This document shows, piece after piece, positions 15,956-21,868 of a stretch of DNA of 21,868 nt. The stretch is from CAYZEZ01 sp964477295 (lineage in GTDB: Bacteria; Bacteroidota; Bacteroidia; Bacteroidales; SM23-62). Made by a program: the position numbers and the translations under genes. How positions within the stretch are numbered: the stretch's first letter is position 1; each line of letters begins with the position of its first letter. The stretch covers positions 1-21,868 of the forward strand of contig CAYZEZ010000039.1 of NCBI GenBank assembly GCA_964477295.1, in the 5' to 3' direction. The notes beneath the pieces were generated by a model. That model saw nothing but the letters and a program-made list of their open reading frames with translations. It did no database searches and was not told the DNA's origin.

Positions 15956-18900
15956 TTATTCAATGATCAATGCCCTGTGGAACAGTGCATTACTTGTTTT
16001 CAAATGGATCTGGTAAACACCGGGTGCATAGCTTGAGAGATCAATGGTGCCCTCAAATCTTGTTGAAACATTTTCAAACTGTTTAACATACACTAACTTA
16101 CCGCTCAGATCATATACCTTTATTTCAATCTTTTCTGAACCAGGCCGGTCCATCGAAATATTGAATACACCATTGCCTGGATTCGGGAATATAGAAAGAT
16201 TGTGTTGTCCTGACAAATCCCTGAGCCCAGTACTCTGCAACCTGCTCTGACGATTCGATTTGGATGAGTTAAGCGTTCCGGCTTTCAGGTCAGGAAGCGA
16301 ACATGGTTCCGTTTTTATCACTTCAATATAATAGGTCAGATCCTCAGTGGGCGGGCTCATATCTGTATAAGAAGTCAGGTTTGCCGGCATATCAGCTATG
16401 TTCTTCCAACCTTCCACGGCTGAATATCTCCATACTTTGTAAGTAGGAACTTCGAATCCCTCATAGTGATCCCATATCAGGTTTATCCTTCCATCTATGC
16501 CCAGATTGATGGTCAGGTGCATGGTTTTGTGGTATTTACTCAATGCTGATTCTACTCCGCAGTCATCCACAACAGACAGCCTGTATCTCCAGGACCTGAT
16601 GGTCGGGTCTGCAACGGTATCGAGGAAGGTTCCGGGATCATCCACGTCATTGATACCAACAGGCTGGTAAATACCTTTCAGAGAAGTCTCCCTGTAAATA
16701 ACATAATAATCCACTTCATCTGTATTCAGTTTTTCCCAGACAACCATGTTTTTACCTGTTGCAGTATCTACTGTAACCAGGCAGATCGGGTTAACATCCG
16801 GAGGATCCTGGATTATTTCGGCGAAATTCACGCCCACACAAAGATTCTTATCTGTTACTGTTACCTTATATTTATCAGGCACTAATCCGGAAATTGAGGA
16901 AGTTACCTGGCCTCCCGGGCTCCATGAAAATGAATATGGTCCATTCCCTCCACTTACTGTAACGTTGATAGCTCCGTCATTCTGATTAAGGCAACTAACT
17001 CCGGTTACGGACTCTATAGCAGGTACCGGGCCACCAATGTTGTTTACGATCACCGGTTCTACCTGAACGCAACCATTAATATCTGTTACCTGCACTGAAT
17101 ATACTCCGGCTGCCAGACTATCTTCCAGTGCAAATATACTTCCGGTTGACCATTCATAGATATAGGGCTTGACTCCACCGCTTACCACTGCGACAGCAGT
17201 ACCGTCGGACCCGGCACAGCTGGCATTTACAACCACTGTATTTATATTAATTCTTGTTGGCTGGGCAACTTCATAACTTTCTGAGCCTATACAGCCAGTA
17301 ACATCTGTAACCACCACATCATAAATGCCCGATGCCAGACCGGTAAGATCTTCTTCGGCCGATCCATTCGACCATTTTATTGTATATGGCTCGGTTCCTC
17401 CGGTTACTGTAATTCCAATTGATCCTTCCCTGTCGCCATAACAAATATTATCCTTCAAGCTATCCTGTGCGATCTGTGGACCTGTACCGTCGTTGCCTAT
17501 ATTAACAAACCCCTGGGCATAACATCCTTCATCATCGATGACATTCACATAATGGACACCCGTAGACAATGCAGTATTAATTTTTGCCGTATCACCGTTT
17601 GACCAAACATACCTGTAAGGGGGAGTTCCTCCGGTAACACTCACTTCAGCCTGACCTGTTGGAGTTCCACATGTAGACACCTGCAACTCTGTTACAGTAA
17701 CCTGCATGTCTTCGTCGATGATTATCTCCTCCGTGGTAGTACAGTTATTAGTGTCGCTTACGGCCACAGTATAGGTTCCAAGTGCCAGTCCGGTTACCAC
17801 ACTGTCGGTACTGCCTGTAGACCAGTAATAATTAAATGGCCCAATTCCATCTGTAACATTAATGATGGCCTGGCCATTGTCTTCATCACAGGATGCTCCT
17901 GTAATGAGAGGATCAAGGGTTGGTAATGGATTAACTGTAACGTCAATCTCCACATCATCGGTACATCCGGCAATCTGGGAAATCCAGAATTTTACCTTTT
18001 GGGCTCCTGAAGTTTCAAAAACATGCTTAATTGTATCACCTGAAATTTTTGTAGTTAGTTCAGCATTCCAGTCGTTATCAAAACTCCAGAAGTAGGTTGA
18101 TCCACCGGCCACTTTTGTGGAGTTATCGATAAAAATAGTACTGTCTCCAAAGCAGGTAGGCAAAACTTCAACATCAAATTCAGGTGTTTCACAATAAAAC
18201 TCTGCTGCACCTATATCCGGATTGGCTGTAGCTGTACGGGAAATGCTATCGATATCAATGGGCACATCTGTTATTGGCGTGCCTGCCTGGTAAAGCCCGG
18301 CCTGGGCACTGTACAATTCCGTTGGGGAATAGAACATCGGATCAAGCGAGACCGAATGCTCATCAAATGTTCCTCCAGCCTGAAACGATGCCAGGTCGAG
18401 GTGATCGGTTCCACCCAGATTAGCAAATCTGTCACTGGCGACAGCATATATATTGTTATAATCAGAGCGTGTAACATCGTTTACGTCTTCTATAACATAA
18501 GCCTTGCCGCCTCCTGTGTTTGCAATGATATTATTAACTACTTCAATATCGTTACAATCACTTTCCAGGTATATACCGCCTCCATAATTTAGATGCGTGT
18601 GCCGGTCGTTAGTTGTATTATGATAAAGGAACATCCTGTCTGAATTATCGATCCATATACAAGACGCTCCACCACCACCTCCCATGCTTACCATGTTGTT
18701 CGAAACCAGACCATAAAAAGGATCAACAGCTTCACATCCTACCAATGCAATTCCATAACCGTTATTCACCCCGCTTATCCTGTTTCCCGAGACGGCCAGT
18801 TCCCCATAACAATTTTCAAGCCTGATATAGTATATATTTGAGGAATAACTCAGGTTCTTAATATTGTTATTTGTTATCTGCGGAGCCTGGTGATATGCTA

Positions 18901-21868
18901 CGGTTATTCCTCTGTCATAAGACCTGGTTATACTGTTTCCTGTAATAACCGTATGGGTTGCATTTCCGTTATTATATCCATAATAGTAAATCCCTTCGTT
19001 TCCTTTTGAAATAATATTGTCTTTAATAAGGATACTGTCTGCATCTATATAACTGAACATCAGATTCTCCCAGGACGTGTTCGCCGATATAAGTATATTA
19101 TTTATCACATTCACCTTTTTTGTATATCCGCGAAAATACATTGGACGGCCCCCGGAATTATTGGTTACTGAAAGGGTCAGGTCTTTGATAGTAAAGTACC
19201 GGATACCCCTGAAATAACCAAGGTTAACCTGATCAGCGGAATAAATCACAACATCCACCGGATTTCCTGATTCAGATTGAAAAACAATTGTATCTTTTGC
19301 ATTTGCACCTGAAATGGGATAATAACTATTGAATGTTTCAGCATAATTGCCTGTCCTGATCTTAAATGTTACCGGGGCTGAAATGCCTCTTATCCTCAAA
19401 TCGTTTCTGGCATCAGCGATTGTGGCATAATCAGGGGATGTCCCTCCAATGGTGTAAGGCCCGGCAAGTGGTGTAACCGGATCTGAAAATTCATCTGCAC
19501 CTATGTCCGGTGGGCTAGCACGTAATTCTCCGTCAAAATCTATAGTAATTGTGTCAAAATCTATGCCTCCGCCATCAAGGAAAGAACTGTTCACATAGAG
19601 ATCGTTATCCGTGTATATCAAACCCGGATCTGCAAATACAGAATGATCATCCATCCCACTCGCCGTCTGCCAATCTTCCAGGGTATTTTGATCACTGCTT
19701 CCCCATCGACCGAGATACCTGTCTGTTGCATATAAACAGTTGTAGTCACAGCTGGAAAAAGCACCAGTAGTATTATTATATATAGTCCTCCCATAACCAT
19801 AATTACAGAAGATATTATTGAGAAGTCGTATATTTGACCCCCCCGTATTGTAATATGCTTCCGCATCAGCATGATTATTAGAATAATCTATTCTTACCGT
19901 ATTAAATATGATATCTACAAAATCAGATCCATTGGTGTATATTCCAGTAGCATTCCTTTCGGAAGGACCGTTTATTTTAATGAAATTGTTGGCTATCAAA
20001 CCTTCCTTCCCCAGGGATCCGTCCGAATTCTTTAACTGGATCCCGTTATCCTGGTAGACGTTGTTGATCTCATTACCCATCACCTGATAATTAAACTGGC
20101 AATGTTCCAGGTATATAGCATAATATCCCGAGTAGGTTGTTGCTCTGCCATTTATCACATTATTATTTATTTTTGGAGCATCACAATAATTAAGGTATAT
20201 GCCATCTGAATATGGATTTTCGAAACTATTACCCGAAATTTCAATGTTCTTAAAATAATTGCTTGTGGTTCCTTGAATCGAGATGGATATATTGGCATCA
20301 ATGATCTGATTTTCTGCTATATAAATATCACCTAAAATGTCATCTAAGCTATAAATAACGGAACCACCCGTTCCGTTGCTGCTGAGTACACAACCAATAA
20401 TGCTGTCATGATGACAATATCCATTGAATCGAATGACTTCCGGATAGGCTGCATTCTCAGCGGCGACAGTAAGGTTCTTCAAAGTGATATAACTCGCCCT
20501 TTTTAGATGAATCGTCTGGGAAGAACTGGTATTGTTGTACGTAATTAATACCTCTCCTGTATTTCTGGGATCAGATTGTAAAGTCACTGTGTTTAAAGCG
20601 TCTGCACCGTGGATTTCCCTGATAGTAAATCTTTCATCATATGGGGAGGCATTTTCCAGTACATTTAATACTACCGGACCGTCAATCCCATAATTATTCA
20701 GGTCAGTCACGGCATCTGCTATCGTTTCATAGGTTTCACCTGTCCCGATGGTAATGGTATCTGAAAGGGCGGCTCCCGTTGGCGCGTCGAATTCGTACGC
20801 TCCAATATCCGGTGCTCCGGCAGTCCGCAGATTTCCATCAAGATCATACGGTACGAGATCGGTAATACTGGTATTGGGATCGCCCTTACCATTAATAAGG
20901 AATGATGTAGTATGAAGATCAATATCTGAGGTAAATACCGGTTTTACTGAGAGTGAATTCTGATCGTTTGCACCGGCAGCTTTTAATTCGGCCAGGTCCA
21001 CTATGTCACCCCCTCTATTGGCAATAAAGTTTCCGACAGAATAATAAATATTATAATCTGACGTGATAGAACCGCTGTTTTGTATATGTATAGGATAGCC
21101 CCCGGAATAATTTCTGAAAATATTGTTCCTGACATCAATACTACTTCCTCCGTTTTGCTGTTGAAATGCTATACTGGTCGTTCTCCATCCCCCATAAACA
21201 CTTACACTGTTGAAATATATCTTCTGATTTGTTGAATTATCTAATCTAATTCCCTTTGAGTAATCCTGGTTACTGGTATATATATAAAAAGAAATGACAT
21301 TATTGGCGATTAATCCCTCAATACCTGAAGATCCGTCACAGTCCTCGAGAAAAATACCATCAGCAGGATTAGTCAGGTTGATTGTATTGTTAGTTATTCT
21401 GAAATTCCAGTCAACAACCAGGAAATAGATGGCCTTCCCGGCATCCCTGGTCACATTCATAACATTCCCGTCAATAATTGGTGCCTGTTGATTTCTCAGG
21501 TAAATACAATATTCGGGCTGATTATCAAAAATGTTATTCCGGATCACCATACCTGTTGCCAGGTTGGAAGTGCTGTTCCCCCACATTTCAATGGCTCTTT
21601 CCCCATCCTTAAATAAAGTATTTTTGAAAACAATATTATTATTAAAATCATATTCAGACATAACAAGGGTATTATTATCATAACTTGTAACATCTGTTTT
21701 ACCAAGAAAAGCACAGTTTAAAAATTGGATATTATGGGAAGGTGAGTCCCCGAAAAATATTGCCCTACCCATGTATTGGTAGCCACTTGAAGCATTGAAA
21801 GTGATGTCTTTAAATGTGACATAATCCGCCCCATCCATTTTGATGATAAAGTTCTTATTGCCATCATT
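15956..21868 (-). CDS. Giant T9SS surface protein: tandem beta-helix units, PKD-like domain, SprB repeats, sorting domain (5' incomplete)
   Basis: At least 1970 residues; the frame stays open through the window edge (N-D-G-N-K-N-F-I-I-K before the Met at 21838), so that Met is internal. Numbered from it: beta-helix unit A ends at D-I-G-A-Y-E-F (344-350); unit B (361-784) opens T-I-G-T-G-E-T-Y-E-T-I-A-D-A and ends D-I-G-A-D-E-F; unit C (793-1214) opens Y-T-I-G-G-T-S-P-D-Y-A-T-I-A-D-A and ends D-I-G-A-A-E-F. A PKD-like domain follows (~1215-1302), then five SprB repeats (~1312-1675), a fibronectin-III-like region (~1684-1845), an S-N-R-Q-S-R linker (1861-1866) and a type A sorting domain (I-F-P-N-P-G-N-G at ~1883 to A-L-I-I-E). 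The beta-helix units show no clear catalytic residues. It is probably a long surface adhesin, possibly glycan-binding. The C-terminal ~277 residues match the cargo at 9638-12388. Confidence 0.92.
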   Translation of the reverse strand, partial: NDGNKNFIIKMDGADYVTFKDITFNASSGYQYMGRAIFFGDSPSHNIQFLNCAFLGKTDVTSYDNNTLVMSEYDFNNNIVFKNTLFKDGERAIEMWGNSTSNLATGMVIRNNIFDNQPEYCIYLRNQQAPIIDGNVMNVTRDAGKAIYFLVVDWNFRITNNTINLTNPADGIFLEDCDGSSGIEGLIANNVISFYIYTSNQDYSKGIRLDNSTNQKIYFNSVSVYGGWRTTSIAFQQQNGGSSIDVRNNIFRNYSGGYPIHIQNSGSITSDYNIYYSVGNFIANRGGDIVDLAELKAAGANDQNSLSVKPVFTSDIDLHTTSFLINGKGDPNTSITDLVPYDLDGNLRTAGAPDIGAYEFDAPTGAALSDTITIGTGETYETIADAVTDLNNYGIDGPVVLNVLENASPYDERFTIREIHGADALNTVTLQSDPRNTGEVLITYNNTSSSQTIHLKRASYITLKNLTVAAENAAYPEVIRFNGYCHHDSIIGCVLSSNGTGGSVIYSLDDILGDIYIAENQIIDANISISIQGTTSNYFKNIEISGNSFENPYSDGIYLNYCDAPKINNNVINGRATTYSGYYAIYLEHCQFNYQVMGNEINNVYQDNGIQLKNSDGSLGKEGLIANNFIKINGPSERNATGIYTNGSDFVDIIFNTVRIDYSNNHADAEAYYNTGGSNIRLLNNIFCNYGYGRTIYNNTTGAFSSCDYNCLYATDRYLGRWGSSDQNTLEDWQTASGMDDHSVFADPGLIYTDNDLYVNSSFLDGGGIDFDTITIDFDGELRASPPDIGADEFSDPVTPLAGPYTIGGTSPDYATIADARNDLRIRGISAPVTFKIRTGNYAETFNSYYPISGANAKDTIVFQSESGNPVDVVIYSADQVNLGYFRGIRYFTIKDLTLSVTNNSGGRPMYFRGYTKKVNVINNILISANTSWENLMFSYIDADSILIKDNIISKGNEGIYYYGYNNGNATHTVITGNSITRSYDRGITVAYHQAPQITNNNIKNLSYSSNIYYIRLENCYGELAVSGNRISGVNNGYGIALVGCEAVDPFYGLVSNNMVSMGGGGGASCIWIDNSDRMFLYHNTTNDRHTHLNYGGGIYLESDCNDIEVVNNIIANTGGGKAYVIEDVNDVTRSDYNNIYAVASDRFANLGGTDHLDLASFQAGGTFDEHSVSLDPMFYSPTELYSAQAGLYQAGTPITDVPIDIDSISRTATANPDIGAAEFYCETPEFDVEVLPTCFGDSTIFIDNSTKVAGGSTYFWSFDNDWNAELTTKISGDTIKHVFETSGAQKVKFWISQIAGCTDDVEIDVTVNPLPTLDPLITGASCDEDNGQAIINVTDGIGPFNYYWSTGSTDSVVTGLALGTYTVAVSDTNNCTTTEEIIIDEDMQVTVTELQVSTCGTPTGQAEVSVTGGTPPYRYVWSNGDTAKINTALSTGVHYVNVIDDEGCYAQGFVNIGNDGTGPQIAQDSLKDNICYGDREGSIGITVTGGTEPYTIKWSNGSAEEDLTGLASGIYDVVVTDVTGCIGSESYEVAQPTRININTVVVNASCAGSDGTAVAVVSGGVKPYIYEWSTGSIFALEDSLAAGVYSVQVTDINGCVQVEPVIVNNIGGPVPAIESVTGVSCLNQNDGAINVTVSGGNGPYSFSWSPGGQVTSSISGLVPDKYKVTVTDKNLCVGVNFAEIIQDPPDVNPICLVTVDTATGKNMVVWEKLNTDEVDYYVIYRETSLKGIYQPVGINDVDDPGTFLDTVADPTIRSWRYRLSVVDDCGVESALSKYHKTMHLTINLGIDGRINLIWDHYEGFEVPTYKVWRYSAVEGWKNIADMPANLTSYTDMSPPTEDLTYYIEVIKTEPCSLPDLKAGTLNSSKSNRQSRLQSTGLRDLSGQHNLSIFPNPGNGVFNISMDRPGSEKIEIKVYDLSGKLVYVKQFENVSTRFEGTIDLSSYAPGVYQIHLKTSNALFHRALIIE
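15959..16789 (-). repeat. Paralogous C-terminal delivery block, copy 2
   Basis: Codons 1684-1960 align with codons 639-916 of the cargo gene at 9638-12388, with a net length difference of one residue. The proteins are alike throughout, but codon use has diverged except in the tract at 16740-16786. Confidence 0.9.
16740..16786 (-). repeat. 47-nt identical tract, copy 2
   Basis: Reverse complement of 11555-11601 without a mismatch. It starts just inside the paralogous block and encodes the same 15 residues. Confidence 0.95.
16814..17905 (-). repeat. Five SprB-type repeats in the giant protein
   Basis: Five units start near residues 1312, 1386, 1461, 1535 and 1611, a spacing of 74-76 residues. 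Each has G-A-S-C/S-T-C/N-I-C/A-S-C/V-S-C, a G-G-x-x-P-Y-x-[YFI]-x-W-S segment, and a closing L-x-x-G-x-Y-x-V-x-V-[TS]-D (with variants). Confidence 0.85.
18197..21868 (-). repeat. Tandem ~430-residue beta-helix super-units (at least three)
   Basis: The end motif D-I-G-A-[YDA]-E-F recurs at residues 344, 778 and 1208 (spacing 434 and 430). An internal landmark, G-L-[IV]-[AS]-N-N-[VFM]-[IV], recurs near 175, 613 and 1043. Opening motifs (G-x-x-Y-x-T-I-A-D-A-x-x-D-L) start units B and C; the start of unit A lies outside the window. Confidence 0.85.

Noticed and set aside
9638..16789. Composite transposon formed by the inverted paralogous blocks
   Set aside because: No transposase, terminal repeats or target duplication is seen; the blocks are internal to two long coding genes.
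15956..21838. ATG at 21838 as the start of the giant gene
   Set aside because: The frame is open for ten more codons to the edge, there is no signal peptide at this Met, and it lies inside a beta-helix unit.

Overview
The window looks like a chromosomal segment from a member of the Bacteroidota, probably a free-living, Bacteroidales/Marinilabiliales-like organism. Three large proteins end in type A C-terminal sorting domains of the type IX secretion system (T9SS). SprB-type repeats are present, and two upstream regions match the Bacteroidota -33/-7 promoter form (TTTG-like, about 19-21 nt, TAnnTTTG). No Shine-Dalgarno-based start signals are obvious. I found no tRNA, rRNA, CRISPR array, transposase or phage gene.

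Layout: (1) 1-1426 (+) is the 3' part of a cadherin-repeat surface protein with an exact 321-bp internal period and a T9SS domain, followed by a strong terminator. (2) 1579-3699 (+) is a pair of a membrane-anchored protein with a TPR-like region and a small lipoprotein. (3) 3696-8116 (-) holds a DoxX/Tat/aldo-keto-reductase-like fusion and, upstream of it, a two-unit M16 (PqqL-like) zinc protease with a good promoter. Its last gene overlaps the convergent lipoprotein gene by four bases. (4) 8117-8510 is an AT-rich divergent intergenic region. (5) 8511-12388 (+) is a two-gene unit: a secreted beta-helix protein without a sorting domain, then a T9SS cargo with three 'AEYYFD' repeats and five SprB repeats, closed by a bidirectional terminator. 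(6) 12514-15831 (-) is a one-component sensor: a beta-propeller, a Y_Y_Y domain, one membrane helix, a coiled coil and a SpoIIE/PP2C phosphatase. (7) 15956-21868 (-) is a giant T9SS adhesin-like protein, open at the window edge, built of tandem beta-helix units, a PKD-like domain, five SprB repeats and the same roughly 277-residue C-terminal block as the cargo at 9638-12388.

The segment is mainly a cell-surface/export locus. The two genes around the sensor face each other and share a paralogous C-terminal delivery block. Within that block a 47-nt stretch is identical in DNA while other equally conserved protein stretches have diverged at most synonymous sites, which suggests local gene conversion or a nucleotide-level constraint. 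The most unusual single protein is the DoxX-Tat-AKR fusion. No complete new defence or mobile system is evident.
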